Shown: positions 21,586 through 34,892, counted from the first letter of the stretch. The stretch: DNA of 64,000 bases from Lepidodermella squamata (GCA_047495785.1 JBLDXI010000033.1:558001-622000); one strand, 5' to 3'. The notes: generated by a model from the sequence alone, not told the origin. Program-made: numbers and translations.

Positions 21586-23959
21586 ATGACTTCGAAACAG
21601 CAGCCCGAAGATGCAGCATCACAGACTCGCTTTACATTCCGTTTATCTCCACCTGCTCTGCCAGCCTTATCGCTGCGTAGGATATTAACCCCTGGCGGCG
21701 GCAGCTCAAAGTCATCCCAAAACGGTAATTCTTGGCGGCAGCGGCTTCGAATTCTAACGAGAGCAGATCAATCTGATGATGGCGCTAAATCTGAAGGAGG
21801 TGCAAGTTCCGCTCCGTCTTCAGAATCTAGATCTGCGGCTAAAACCCAAAACAGGCTCAACGGGAAGCAGCTACCTGTTCCGCATTCCGTCTTGAGGTAA
21901 TGATTTATACTGATTGCTCAAATTGATTTCATTATCCATTTTTTATAGAACGCACAGCACAAGATCATCCTCGAGTAATCAGAAGCAAGAATGTTCGATG
22001 TGCTTTCAACCTTACACCGAGGAAACGTCACGTATGCTCACCAACTGCGACCACCGATTTTGCCTCGAATGCCTTCAAAGATACATAGTAACAGAGGTAT
22101 CGGAAGGAAGGGCAAATCTCTCCTGTCCCGAACCTGCCTGCCAATCGAAATTACACCCCAGTGATGTGGCCTCCATTATCGGTCTCAATTCTCACATGTA
22201 CAAAAAATACGAGGAATTTTTACTCCGTCGATGCTTGATGGCTGATCCAGACACCAGATGGTGTCCATCTCCTGACTGTGGTTTCGCAGTGATAGCAGCG
22301 GGTTGTGCTGAATGTCCGCAGCTACGCTGTGAAAGGCCCGGCTGTAACACATCGTTCTGCTATCATTGCAAGCAAATCTGGCACCCGAATTTGACTTGTG
22401 AAGTCGCTCGGGTTCGCCGCACTCCTGCTGAATTCAGCGCAGTTTCGTCTGATCTAGTTAACAAAGACGACATTAAGCCATGCCCGCGTTGCGGTGTGTT
22501 CATCCTGAAAGCCGATGACGGCTCGTGCAACCACATGTCTTGCCGGCTGTGTGGAGCCGAGTTCTGCTGGTTGTGTATGAAACTCGTTACCGATGTACAT
22601 TATCTCAGCCCGTCGGGGTGTACATTCTGGGGCAAGAAGCGGTGGTCTCGCAAGAAGAAGCTCTTCTGGCAACTCGGTCTACTCGCGGGCGCCCCTGTAG
22701 GCATCGTACTGCTGACTGCTATCGCTGTCCCCGCAATAATGGCCGGTTTCCCTATTTGGACTGGCCGTAAAATTCGCCAAAAGCACCGAAACGCAACTCC
22801 GGCTGCGAGAAATGCCGCAATAGCTGGCGGTGTAGTCGGAGCAACAATAGCAGGCCCAGCGATCGCCGCAGCTGCTGTCGGCGTGGGTGTCCCAGTTCTA
22901 CTCGCCTATGTCTACGGCGTCGTTCCAGTTTCGCTCTGCCGATCAGGTTCTGTGGGAGCAAAAGAGTCGAAAAACACCCAGGAGTCGACTGACAAGCGAA
23001 ATGCATCTGATTTCGATGCAATTATGTCTGCTTTAAATAATCGTAAGTTCCCAAATTAATTTTCTGTGATTAATCGATTAATTTTTCGTTAATTAGTCAT
23101 TAATGTTTGCATATTGCTTTAATCTCCTCGCTGTTTGTTCAGTTGAGTGAAATGCGAGATAGATCAAATACTACGCTAATTCAAATTATTTGTTGACTAA
23201 TTTCGGTGTGTATTTTCAGCTGCTTCTCCTGTCGCATCGGGCGATACGCAAATGCTGTACCCGGACAAGGCGAGCAACGCCGCGATGGCGGGCACGCTGT
23301 CGATCGCCTCGGTGGAGGCGGTCATCAGCGCCGAGCTGAACTCGCAGGCGGAGCCAGACCCAACAGGCGGCTCGTGGCACCTGAGTGTCGACACAGCCGG
23401 CGGGGGCTGCGAAAGCGACGAGCGCGTCACGCTCGACTCGTACCACCTGCCGCGCGGCAGCATTCTGCTGTGCTCGTCCGGCACCGACAAACCGCCGCGT
23501 TTCGACTCGGACGGCCAGGCGACCGGCGGTGGGACAAGTGCTGCTGAAACCAGCCTAGCTGGCAGTATTGGCTCATCACTAGCTCATCGTAGATTAATGG
23601 TATATTTTTTTTTAATTTGGTCTTTATCCGTGATTTTTGCCCTGATTTTTTTCGAAATTTAATTGATTTTGCGTTATTTTTTGTAGGTGCGTTCATCTCG
23701 TGGTGCCTCGGCGAGTACGGAGTCGATAGGCGCGAGTTACGGCTGTCACAGCGAGGACCACCACTCGGGCGTGTGTCAGCTCGATTCGGCGAGCGCGAGC
23801 GTGAAAGGCCTCACTGGGTCAATGTCGAAACTGGCGCCGCAACACGCTGCGAACACAGCGGCTAGCCACCAAAAAGTCACGTCTTCAACAACCACAACGC
23901 CGCCTATCGACCTGGCCGAGGTCCTCTGCCACGAAGTACCCCCTCCGTCGCCATTGTAG
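21586..23959 (+). CDS. RNF19: RBR-type E3 ubiquitin ligase, RNF19A/B-like
   Basis: Four exons: 21586–21896, 21949–23042, 23220–23599 and 23687–23959, about 685 residues. RING1 begins at CSMCFQPY (about residue 119), followed by an IBR domain and RING2 with CPRCGVFILKADDGSCNHMSC. In that motif the Cys before NHM is the ubiquitin-accepting catalytic residue of RBR ligases. Then come LHYLSPSGCTFWGKK-type sequence and two hydrophobic segments ending LLAYVYGVVPVSLCRSG, the RNF19 family hallmark anchoring the ligase in the ER membrane. The third exon is much more GC-rich than its surroundings. A CTTCTATAG acceptor lies 25 nt before the start, and a short upstream ORF begins at 21569. AATAAA follows the stop closely. 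Confidence 0.92.
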
Positions 23960-26641
23960 TGAAAAGCTGGTGGCGGAAAAAAATAAAGCTGATCTTTCTG
24001 TTTCTCGTAATTTATGCGTTTTTAACGTCTATTACTACTACTATACTATTTTTCAATCGCTTTCAAAAAATTAGTATAAATAATATAAAATAACCGCTGA
24101 TTAATATCGCTGTAAAATGATATCACATTATTATTATTTAAATACCAAAAAAATCGCGACTTTGTTTTAGTCTGCTCTCTTTTATTCAAGTTGTAAACAA
24201 TTGATAGGACTATATAGAAAATAAATTGAAATTCAAGTGCGCACTTATTTTGGCCGTTTTATTTTGGCACCGAGAATCACACACACAGTTTTGTGCCGTC
24301 ATTTTGTTGTTTCGCCTGATAATGATGATGATGAGAATTTTTATTTACTACTACATACATAACCAACTAACTATACGACTATTGATGTCCATCACAAAAT
24401 TGCTGCATCAAAATTTGATTTCTCAAGGTCACTGGTTTCGTTGAATGAATGAATATATAAATCGACTCATTTTGGACTCTCTCAGGGGGAATCGATCCAG
24501 AATTACGTTTTTTGTCAAAAATTGAATTATTCTCGAGTTTTATCTACGAAAAATGTAATTCTAGACGCATTCTCCCCCTCATTCCGGCTGTGTTTTCGCT
24601 CCTAATGGAAAAGTGCAGAATTTCTTGTAAAGTATTTAATTTTATTGGGTCAGTTCTTCTCAATGGAAAAAAAACCGAATGACGAGACACTTTGTACTTG
24701 AAACAAAAGGAAACCGTGAAATAATAATAATAATCTTGAAGACGTCTTTTCATACCAATTCTTACCGTGTTTTCTCTCGTTTTTTCTTCTCTTCTCGCTC
24801 GATTGTGACCGCGGTGTAATTATTATTATTTGATTGATTTGATTTCAGTGATTCACATGGCTGCGTTTTACGTGGGAAAATTACCGTGAGTAAATTAATG
24901 CTAATTATCAGCTCTTCATTCTACATGTGTACAAAGCAGTTATCTCGATAACGACAATAAAATATGGCATTCCGGCGCTTTTTAAACGACAGAGCTGTCT
25001 TTTGTTTTGGTTTTCGGGTTAAAACGCGGACGAAAGGGTCAAACATCATGACATGAGTGATTTGATGTCGCTCTTCAAGTGGGATAAATATGGACAGCCT
25101 ATTTAATGTAATATGGATCAGGTAAATCAATGAACAACGACAGCACAATACCCCTAGGTACATACGCTTAACTCAATTATCTTAACCCTTATATTTTTTC
25201 CCTATTATTTGGCAAATCAATCCACTCAATTTTTACATCGTTCAGGCAATAATTCGTTAACTGATTTAAACAGCAAAATTTCACTCGGGAATAAATCAAC
25301 CTGCAAATCCTTCACCATCAATACTGTTTGTTCAACAATTTTATAAAAAAAAATCGAGTATGGTCGTTATCATTGAAACCGAAATAGTAGGCTTCGCTTT
25401 GTTTTAATGTTATTCTCTACCTCTGAATTGAAATGCCCCAGTATTTTCGGTTTCAAAATACATTTTTAGGACAATAAATCGATGCTCACCAACTACTTCC
25501 GACTTGTGAATATTCTCCGGTTTTTCGTCGATTTTTTGACAAAGGAAGAACTTGGATTAATATCCTGCTGCCGTGTCTGTCATTTGAATTACCTTCAGCA
25601 GCCTGGATGGCGGCGTGAGAGAACAGCCACGTGTTAACGCCTGGCAAAACGCAACGCACCTTCGACGCGAGTTCGGCGAACCAGAACACGGCCGGTGATG
25701 TGAATATAAGCGTTTTTATTACAGATTTATAATTCGACAACATAAAACATGATGTTTCACACGCGCACGCATAAATTACTATAATATAGGTACTCATCAT
25801 CTAAATATCATATTCTTCGAGAGCGAGACACAGATGGAGAGAAAGTGCAAAATAGGCGTGTATATTCTATCTATCTCATCGTTCAATCTGACCTCCAACG
25901 AACCGGCCAATTTACCCCAACTGCCAAAACGAGTCCCAGAAAAACAAAAATAATTAGCGAGAACTGAATAGTACATCTGTTCGCCATCAATCAATCTCTA
26001 ATAAACGCGTGCATAATTTTTCATTCACTATACGCTCCAACAACACGAGTCTCGAACAATATTTCAAGAAGTAAGTAGCACAGGCAGTGAAAATACATAC
26101 ATGTCTCGGGTATGAAAAATAACGCTCTAAGTAATGTTTCTTCGAAACACCGGTAGGAATTAAGGACTGTGTGTATGTGTATGTGACGGGTCATTCGAGG
26201 TGAAATTTAATCAGGCACTAGCGACGAGAAAGAAGAGAGAAAGATGTATGACATCACGTTAACAATTACAACGATATTAATTGATTAAATAACTCTTCAC
26301 ATCATCTAATGGCAGGGCTATAAAGGAATTGATCGCGGTATGTGAAGTCGATTATATTATAACAATAAAAAGCTTTCGATATTTCTCCTTCGTTTTTTTT
26401 GGCTTGCGTCAACAAGTATCGAGAAAAGTTCTAATTTCGGACAAATATTTTTCAAATCGAAATTCGACCTAATTTCAAGGTTAAAAATTTTTGAAAAAAA
26501 AACAATTTGACCTAGTTTCAGACAATTTTAAAATTTCAAGAAATTAGAATTTCCTCGATAGCATTTTTAATGAATTTTTTGCTCATTCGTGAATTGATTA
26601 TGTGTGAGTCGGGTTGGTATTTTTCTCCACAAGTTGATCAT
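23960..26641. other. Convergent intergenic region, AT-rich
   Basis: Between the 3' ends of RNF19 (plus) and PFK (minus). The PFK 3'UTR must lie at the right side. On the plus strand near 24848–24888 a TTTCAG precedes a short ATG-led piece (MAAFYVGKLP) ended by GTGAGT, which looks like a first coding exon. I could not find convincing following exons, so it is not called as a gene. No clear repeats. Confidence 0.4.
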
Positions 26642-29600
26642 TTAATGCGCCTCAACGTTGTAGATGGCGTCCTTATTCGCCAGGATGTTGAGTAGCGGGC
26701 GCAGGCGCATGAACCACGACTTTGACCACCGTCGCTTCTCCATATCCGTCTCGGCCTCGAGCGTCTTGACCGGCGTCAACGAGGTGTGATGCTCATCGAG
26801 GCCGATGACAACAACCGAATCAGGGTCTTCGCATAGAACAGAGCCATCCGGCTGCGCGTACTTCTTCACCATCTCCGTGAGCTTAATAGCCGCTTTGCAG
26901 CCGAATTTGATGCCGAGATTGCGATCGAAGGGCGACGGACGCGAGCCCTGCTGTATATATCCGAGCACCTGCTTACGGCAGTCGAAGATTTTGCCCGCCT
27001 CCGATGTGTACAGCTTGTGGATGAAGTCGGTCGAGTACTGCGGGTGCGCGTGCTCGTTGCGCAACACAATGCCGCGCTGCACTTTCGCCTCCATTTTACG
27101 CTTCAGATGGTCAAAGTCAACCTAAAATGAATTAGATTTCATAATTAAACTTCTGTTTAAAAAAGCTCTCGACGAATAATGAAAATCCTAGTTTCTGGCA
27201 GACCGTCATAACAGCAAATAGCCAAAACAGCAAATTTTTCAACTTGCGACATAACAGCAGAAAGTCGATGCATCTTTTGCATTTTAAGTTTTCGCTGTTT
27301 TGTCGCTAAATAATATATTTGCTGTTTTGTCGTATTTGCTGTTCTGCGAAGTTGGTGTTTTGTCGCCATGCCTAGTTTCTATAATTAATTGAGACCCGGG
27401 AAAAAATCAACGCTATATTCATAGTTCAAGGACCAAATCCTTTTTTCCTTTTTTTCTTCATCCCCCTTAATTAAAGAATCTTTCAACTTCAACCTCAAGT
27501 TCTCGACGCAGATCTAACTGAAACTTTGAAATCAGTCGAGCGTGACATTAAAAATAATCAATTTCAGCGTAAAAACCAAGATTCACTAGTACTCAAGCGG
27601 GTAAAACCGCTACAGTAAACTCGAGATCGAGAGCAGTTGCGACTTCTTAAAAGCTCTTGCATAAGGAAATAATCGTGCAAGGCAAATTTAGTCCGGCTGT
27701 CTGTTAAGTGATTTTGAAAAGTGTGGGATACCGTAACGCAAGGTCGAAACTACTTGGATATCGCATAATCTGGCTGCAAACGAAGCTGAACAATTTTCCT
27801 TCAAAACCGTAAAGTTTCTGCCACCGTACTAACCACAACTGAACCTAATCGAAACTACTTTTTCATCGGTAAAGGCTGAGGTTAAGAGAGAACTCGCCGA
27901 CAACGAGCCTAATCTTGGCAACCCTTTTAAAGACCCGCTGACTATTCAACAAGCTCGAAGAACACTTGAAGCTGGGAGATTTTTCGCGTTGGCTGAGGAT
28001 TCACGTCAATTTCTCAACACATACATTTTTCGAAAAGGTATTTCAGGATAATGTCTTTACCGTTTCAAGGCGATGAAAGAACACTTCGAAGAAACAAATC
28101 ACCAGTTTCGATCACTCGCTCAATCGTGCGATACACGCTGGAGCAGCAAGGCGGACGTTTGCAAAAATTTGGAAGCGACATTGCCAGGCGTTTTGACAAC
28201 TTTGGAATACGTTGTAAATGACAGCGATCCGGACCGGCGTTTGAAAGCGGAAAATTTTCTCCGTCAAACCGACTTCTCGTTTGTTTTGACTCTCTACGCT
28301 CTTCCTTGCGCGGCTAGTTTCACGAGCAATGCGTGAACTTCAAAACACTCGAATCAGTCTAATGATGCACGTTAATTATTTTGAGCTTCGTTTTGAGCCA
28401 TTCAAATGTCCCTGGTAATTTCTTTTATACCATATTTGAAATTATTTGAAGAGTCACTAGAATCACATTGCCCATATTTGTCCCGAATTTCAGAATTTTC
28501 TTAGCAGAAATGCATTTCCAACCGTCGAAAACCTCAGTTACGGTATATTTACAGATAATATCCAAGTAGAAATAACAATTTACAGACGACTTACCATCAA
28601 TTCCTTGATGCCATGGGGTTCCTCTGGGATATAGGCCGAATCAGCACCGGCAGCGAGGGCGGCGACAGTCGTCAAGTAACCGCAATAGCCGCCCATAGTT
28701 TCGCAGATGAAAACACGCCGGCCAGTTCCGAGCGCCGACTGCTTCAGCTCATCAATCGCATTGACGATAACGTTAAGCGACGAATCAGCGCCAATGCTGA
28801 ACGTCGTGCCCGGCACGTTGTTGCTGATGGTCGACGGCACGACAATGATCGGCACCTTGAACTCGTGGAACTGCGAGCGCGCTTCGAGCAGCTCGATGGC
28901 ACTGCTGAACGCCTCGAAGCCGCCGACAATCAACACGCCGCCGACTTGGTAGTCGGAAAACGACTTGGCCAAACGGTCGAAGCCAATGTCAGGGTGGGAG
29001 GGCGTGTCGCGCTTGGTGCCGATTTTCGAGCCGCCCTCCAGCGACCACAGGCTCACGTCGGTCCAGTGGAGGAGGGTTGCGTTTCCGGCGGCGAGACCGC
29101 GCCATGAATTGCACGCGGCAACGACTTCGTAGCCTTGGCGAGCGGCGTAGCGCACGAACGAACGCGTGACGGCGTTCATGCCGCACGCCGGGGCACCGCA
29201 GTGGACAACCAACATGCGCTGAGGATTCTGTAAAATATTTGCGGAAAAAAGGATTAAAATCGAAGAAAAAATGCCGGTAAAGATTGACTGCATTTGCAAA
29301 CGTCTAGAAGCTAGCGAAATTAGTTAAGAACTTCTAACTAAAATAAGCGTTTCATACTGCATCAGTGAATCAGTTGAGCAAATAGACCAAAAACCGGCAG
29401 AAACTCAACAAAAAAAAAGAAAAACCACTCCAAGTATCATATTTCATCTTTCAATCGTCTATCGAGTAATTGGGAAAATAATCGAGAAATGACATCGGAG
29501 ATTTGCAAATTTTTTGAATTCGATGAAATCGGTGAAAATATTCGGGAATTCGAAAAATATAGCTACGTAGTTATTTCTGATTCCACTTTAGAGAAAATTG

Positions 29601-32600
29601 AGAAAATCTTTGCTATTTCGGTATTTTTTCCATTTGATTTAAAATTTCATTCAAAATAAATTTCATGTAAAATATGTTATAGATTTTTAGATTTACTAAA
29701 ATAAATTTGATCATTGAATTTTTAAATAATTAATTTCCGGTAAATGTCTTTCAGGGCTCAGTCCTCTGTCTAAATAGCTGACCGACCAGCTAGAAGGAGT
29801 TTAACATCTCTCTCGATTTTAATGAAAATAGCGCTTGAAAGTTTGAAGCTAAGATTTTCGCAGCCATCATTCATAAGCACAGCCAAGAACCAGTCCTAAA
29901 GAAAGTTTCAAGGCCAATACTAGAATTCGCAACCGCACCAATCAGCCAATTTGAGTTATTATGATTTAGTAGCGTTGGTTCACAGGCTGAATTCATTCAT
30001 AAAACAGCCTGTTCACTACACCAAATCACTCTTAAAATGAACTTGAAAGGGTGTAAACATTAACCTTGCGATAGGCTTGGCCATCGCCCTGCAGCATGCG
30101 AAAGAGGAAGAAAACAATTCATGAAATATTTGAGAAATAAAACACAATTAGAGTGGTAAACATTAGAAATTTTCAGTGATTCAAAATTGAAAAAACTCGG
30201 CAAAAAAAATCAGAGCTGTCACGGAGTGATTTCACATAGTAATTAAACACGCGTGGTGAACGTTAGAAAATATTTTTTATCAACATTTTTGATTCAGGAC
30301 AACAGCGTGCTATCAACAAAATTCTAATGAAAACCGTGAATTGTTATATTACCTTATCCTGCAAATTAAAATAGGAAAGCAACAAAAAATTAAGGTAAAA
30401 TTATAATTAAATCATGCTAATAGCTGAATTCTAAAATTTTGGATTTTCGGGGTGAATTTGAGAGGTTTTCTTCCGGAATTTTACCTGTTCAATTGCAGAA
30501 GTGTGATCGAGTTCGGCGAGAATTTTGAACGTTTCAAAGTTGTTAGCAAAGCTCGAGCCACGGATAGCAACAGCCTTGTCCCATTCGAAGTTCTCCATCG
30601 CCTTCTTAACATTTCGCGTGTAGTCGACGGCTTCCATGAGCGGAATTTTGACGATCCAATTACCGCGGATGCCGATGACACACGGCGGCGTGTCAGCGTT
30701 AGCTTCGAGCAGGGCGATGACGGCCTCGGCGCCCTGGCGGGTGCCCAGCAGGCGGTCGAAGGCGGACGGGTTGCCGCCGCGCTGCACGTGGCCGAGAACG
30801 GTGACTCGGGCGTCGAGCTTCAGCCGCTCTTCGAGCAGATCGCGCACCATGTTGGCGGTGATGGGCTTGCCAGTGCGATCGGTGGCACCCTCGGCGATCA
30901 CGATGATATTCAGGCGAACACCGCTTTTGCGGGTCTAAAAAATTGGGGAATCATGATTAGTTCAAGCCTAAATTCAGCCAATTCCCATCAAGTTATATAT
31001 CCAAGGAAGCAGAATTATTCTTCAATCGATTCCACGAAATGCCTTATAAATGAAGCCTGTGCCCTTATAAATGAAGCCTGTTACTTCGAATGCATTCGGG
31101 AAAATTTCTCATAAAATGGAGTGAAATTTAAATTTAAAAGAGGAGTCATATATATTGAATAAGTAACATCAGAACGAGAAAAACAGAGAAAACAGTATCG
31201 GAAAACTGTTTCTTTCGATTGGCGTCTTCGAAATTAGAAAACCGACAAAAATCTAAATCTAATGTTCGATTTGCGACTTCAATCTTCAAGTGGCCAAATT
31301 CTTCATTTAATCCTGAACTTGAAATTGTGGTCCATGGAATAGGAAAAATAGGAAAAAAATTCAATCTTTGTGGGTGAACCTTTTTACAAGGACAGGATTC
31401 TTCAGATTTCCTTATACCAGATCTTTGAGTTCAATACTTCAATATTTCCTGCTTTGTTTCAACTTTCAACGCGGGAAAAATTTCAGGTCACAATTTTCAT
31501 CAATCAATCGCTTTGAAGTTTAATTTCTAACTTTTTTTGGTGTGCTAAAGATAATTAGACATTCAACTTTTCAAAATAATTAGTTGACTATGAGCTCTAT
31601 AGATATTTTCAACGTTTTAAAATTTATGAGAAACTTACGCCGTCGAGCTTAGCGCACAGCTTGTCTTGCCAGCCCTCCTTCGGCGGGTGTTCAGGAATGA
31701 AAACGTAGTCAGCCTCAGTGCAAAGGGCAGCGACGAGCGCCAAATAACCGCAGTTGCGGCCCATGACTTCAAGCACGAACGCGCGTTGATGGCTAGAAGC
31801 CGTGACGGTGATTGCATCAGTAGCCTCAACTACAAATGTCCAGACATCATTTCAAATACAATTTTCCAGTTTTTATCAACAAACTGATTCGATGAAGGGC
31901 AGAATCGACACCAATAGTCATATCAGTACCGCAAAAATCGTTATCGATCGAACCGACCATGCCGACAACGTTGAGAGTAGAACAGCTCTGGGCTTGTTCT
32001 TCGGTCAGTTTTCCTAAATTTTTGTTATTTTTTCAAATTTTCAGTTTTTCCTTCATTTCTCTGCACAAACCCTCGGCGGCAAGTTCGCGAACAAGGGAAG
32101 GCCATTCTTCACGGAACATGCGAGCGCCGGTCAGCGAGCCGTCACCGCCAATGCATACGAGATTAGTGATGTTACGGCGTGCCAAGTTGTAGCACGCTTT
32201 TTTGCGTCCCTCGCGTTGGCGGAACTCGGCACACCGCGCGCTGCCAATGATAGTGCCACCGCGGCCCATTTTATCACTGACCATCCACCAGGTAGCTTCA
32301 ACCATCATGTCATCGCTGCCATCGACCATGCCAATGTAGCCCTGCACAAATAACAATTTTTCATATCATTCTATCATCATCGAGCCATTGTGCTATCAGG
32401 TTACCACTCTTCCTTCTTTCGTTTTTTTTCGTCTTCTATACCCCTAGGCGCACCGTTGCATGCAGATGGCAAATTATTACTGGCCTATATATTAGTAAGT
32501 ATTATACATTGTTCAGGTATGGCGATACGCACACAATTGCGGTCTACGCTATATTAACACTACATCTCCCGCTAAAAGCATTTTTCATTTGATCGGTAGG

Positions 32601-33334
32601 TCGACGCGCTTCTCTTACGCAGTTGTGGTATAAAAATATGCAGCTAAGCAGAAATAAACAACTGTTCGGCTGGAGAGTAGCGCCCCATTGCCACGCATTA
32701 TAAACCACTGTTGTATACTGGTTTCGTGTGGATCCTGCGTCTTGCATCAAACAATGCAGGTAAGAGCAGCAAAAAATCGCTTTGATAGGCAGCGGAAGGG
32801 GTAGGGGAATGCACGATCTTTACAATAAAAACACAGACACCACCCTCATAATCAATGTTTGGTCCATATTTCTTCTTCTTCTTTCGACTCTGTTTACATG
32901 TACAGTCCAACCATGTCCCGTCGATATTAAATACCTGCTTATGTGTCTACGCGCGCAGAATCGAAGGGAAAAAAATCAGCGCAACCCTTTATGCATGGCA
33001 TAGTGCAAAAGGTTTTTGCTTGAGACATTCAAAAGGTCGCCGCTGATAGGATTTGCATTGAAAAAAATGAAAGCCAATGATATCGCACCTCTTTGATGAA
33101 GTAAACTCGGCATCCCACATACAGGCCCATGCGGACAACTGAGCGAAGGGCGGCGTTCATACCTGAAAAATATATTGAAACATAAATCATAAAAATAAGC
33201 GAACTGAGATAATTACCCTGAGAATCACCACCGCTGGTGAACACAGCAATGTCACCCTTGCCTTGGTAGCAATTGCGAGTGACTTGCTTGTGCTCCAGAG
33301 GCCGTTTGCTTAGTCTGGATTCAAAATCCTCCAT
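26642..33334 (-). CDS. PFK: ATP-dependent 6-phosphofructokinase, two-domain animal type
   Basis: Catalyses fructose-6-phosphate to fructose-1,6-bisphosphate in glycolysis. Ten exons: 33334–33217, 33162–33089, 32341–32071, 32013–31885, 31829–31639, 30934–30485, 30359–30354, 30089–30066, 29227–28595, 27121–26642. All phases fit and give about 791 residues, near the 780 of human PFKM. The catalytic half has [39 protein letters not shown] with the active Asp, and [11 protein letters not shown]. The regulatory half has [26 protein letters not shown] and [10 protein letters not shown]. Two tiny exons encode DK and GDGQAYRK in the linker between halves and could be optional. The gene starts 108 nt after MRPL52 on the same strand, with an acceptor 39 nt before the ATG. 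The last intron carries a transposase remnant. Confidence 0.95.
27197..27370. mobile_element. Small inverted-repeat element in a PFK intron
   Basis: About 174 bp flanked by the exact 10-bp direct repeat CCTAGTTTCT (27187–27196 and 27371–27380). The two halves carry imperfect inverted copies of an AACAGCAAA / GCGACAAAACA motif. No coding capacity. It looks like a MITE with a 9–10 bp target-site duplication, as made by Mutator-like transposases, though the terminal repeats are weak. Confidence 0.5.
27900..28336 (+). pseudogene. hAT/ZMYM-type transposase remnant in a PFK intron
   Basis: On the plus strand, antisense to PFK, the frame at about 28073–28336 encodes [20 protein letters not shown] followed by a helical stretch and [10 protein letters not shown]. 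The TRWSS motif and spacing match the central part of hAT-like domesticated or active transposases (DUF4371/ZMYM1 style). Upstream similarity ([20 protein letters not shown]) is broken by stops. No start, zinc finger or catalytic residues survive nearby, so it is a fossil fragment. Confidence 0.5.
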
Positions 33335-33373
33335 ATTTTAACAATAAATCAATCTTATGTTAAATACCACACC

Positions 33374-33384
33374 CTAAAAAGTAA
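33374..33384 (-). promoter_or_regulatory. Acceptor between MRPL52 and PFK, likely trans-splice site
   Basis: Minus-strand ATTACTTTTTAG ends 39 nt before the PFK ATG, within the 108-nt spacer after the MRPL52 stop. Spacing of about 100 nt with a single acceptor is typical of operons resolved by spliced-leader trans-splicing. Confidence 0.5.
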
Positions 33385-33442
33385 TAAATATTAATATTGT
33401 GGGAACTAATAAAAAGTTGAGGCTGCTTTTAATGGCACAAGA

Positions 33443-33835
33443 CTAGGCTGAGCGATTTTCCTCTTTGTTTGACCGAGCTTTGATGCGTAAATTTTCGGCA
33501 GATGCGTCGGTTTTCGGTTTGAGACGATCCTCTAGGAGTTTAGACTCTGCCACCTGGCGCTCCACTGCTACTTTTTGCTGCAGCCCAATAGCAATATCCA
33601 ATTCCGTGAGCTGCTCTAACACGCGTTTAGCCATATCCTCGTTTTTCTTCAAACGTGTGATTTGACCTTTGCCGAGTTTTCCAGGCGAGCCGTCGGCATA
33701 TGACCAGTCGGGTAAATCAGTTAGAGGACCATAATCATTGCGATGGGTCGGTAAGCCTTTAGCAATGCGCCAACGTTCTCCGCCAAGAAGTCGCGCGGAA
33801 CAAGTCAGAAAACGCCTCGCAATATAAGTGTTCAT
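33443..33835 (-). CDS. MRPL52: Mitochondrial large ribosomal subunit protein mL52
   Basis: A single-exon 130-residue protein. It has an arginine-rich mitochondrial targeting start (NTYIARRFLTCSARLLGG) and the family core: RIAKGLPTHRNDYGPLTDLPDWSYADG, then KGQITRLKKNEDMAKRV and a long charged helix ending in a lysine-rich LKPK segment. This matches human MRPL52, where YGPLTELPDWSYADG is the signature. It is a component of the mitochondrial 39S subunit. Length is close to the human protein (123). First gene of a probable two-gene operon with PFK. Confidence 0.9.
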   Translation of the reverse strand: MNTYIARRFLTCSARLLGGERWRIAKGLPTHRNDYGPLTDLPDWSYADGSPGKLGKGQITRLKKNEDMAKRVLEQLTELDIAIGLQQKVAVERQVAESKLLEDRLKPKTDASAENLRIKARSNKEENRSA

Positions 33836-34880
33836 GCTGAATATCTATAACAATGAGCACTTCAATGTGTCAGTAATACAGCCAAAACCATTCGAGCAAT
33901 GTGAATAACATCGAAGTATCACAGGAACATAGATTTTCGAAGCGCAATGCGGAACAGTAACTAAAATTAACTGCTCAGTAAAAACTGCTGTCAATAGTCT
34001 GAAACTAAAAACTAAAACTAAAAACCACGCATCCTACTAGATAAAGTACGCCAAGGAGTACAGAGGTATCTTCTAGGTACCATGTTATTTTCAGCAATTA
34101 AGAAATATTCAGAGTTAGCTGATTTTTGGCTGATTACTCAAGGCATCAAAAGAAAAGCTATCGAAACTGAAACGTTTCATTTGAATCTGTCCCTCGAATC
34201 TCACAAATGTGTGAGCCCAGTGATAGCTGTATTGCATAAAACTTCACACTCCCAAGGGTTCAGGACCTCTACAAATGATTTCAGACTATCCGAGTGGAAA
34301 GGCATAAAAACGCTATATTGTTCCCTCCCTGCTTCAAAACAAGAGTCAGCACAGCAATAGCATCAACGAGAAGTTTTAGTAGCACACAGCGGTTTCACAT
34401 CTATAACCTATAACAAATCACTCAATAAAAAATGGCTCCTGTGACGATTTTAAGCATAGTTCAAAAGTGAAAGTTCAACATATAAGCTGGTTTGCTTCTT
34501 TCAGAGGGGTTCTTAAGTGTACTCAGGGCATTCATAGCACCCGCGTTTGGCGTAAATGTCGGCTTTCAGACAAACCGCTGAAAAAAAACAGGCTGAACAA
34601 GGGCACTGCGCGCGCAAACGCGGGTTTTCAAAATTTCTGATATTATTAATATGTTATAAACTTGTAAAATACACAAATTTACGAGCTGCATTTTTTACAA
34701 TAAAGTTCGTTGAAGGACGATAAATAGGCGCAGTTTGCATTTTTTGAAAAACCTAGCGGGTTGGGCTTCTGGGGCGCTTGGGGGTTTGTCGTTCGTTGCC
34801 AAAGCGCTGCGATTTCATCCCACCCGGAGAGCTTGTCGAGTTGATGGAGACGGTTCAAGGGCTATATGAATGTAAAAAAC
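33836..34880. other. Divergent intergenic region
   Basis: Between MRPL52 (minus) and the G-patch fragment (plus). An open frame of 92 codons at 34082–34360 resembles nothing I know and has no clear coding signature. No repeat is identified. Confidence 0.4.
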
Positions 34881-34892
34881 CGCACTACCGAC

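Noticed and set aside
23197-23696. Long overlapping frames on both strands in the GC-rich part of RNF19
   Set aside because: They are shadows of exon 3; high GC removes stop codons in other frames.
24848-25640. Possible small gene: MAAFYVGKLP exon followed by a piece at 25471–25640
   Set aside because: The two pieces join to a 22-residue peptide with no homology, and the second piece alone has no supporting signal. Only the splice-like edges are suggestive.
34082-34360. 92-codon plus-strand frame upstream of the G-patch fragment
   Set aside because: No homology, no signal peptide or domain, and composition like the surrounding non-coding DNA.
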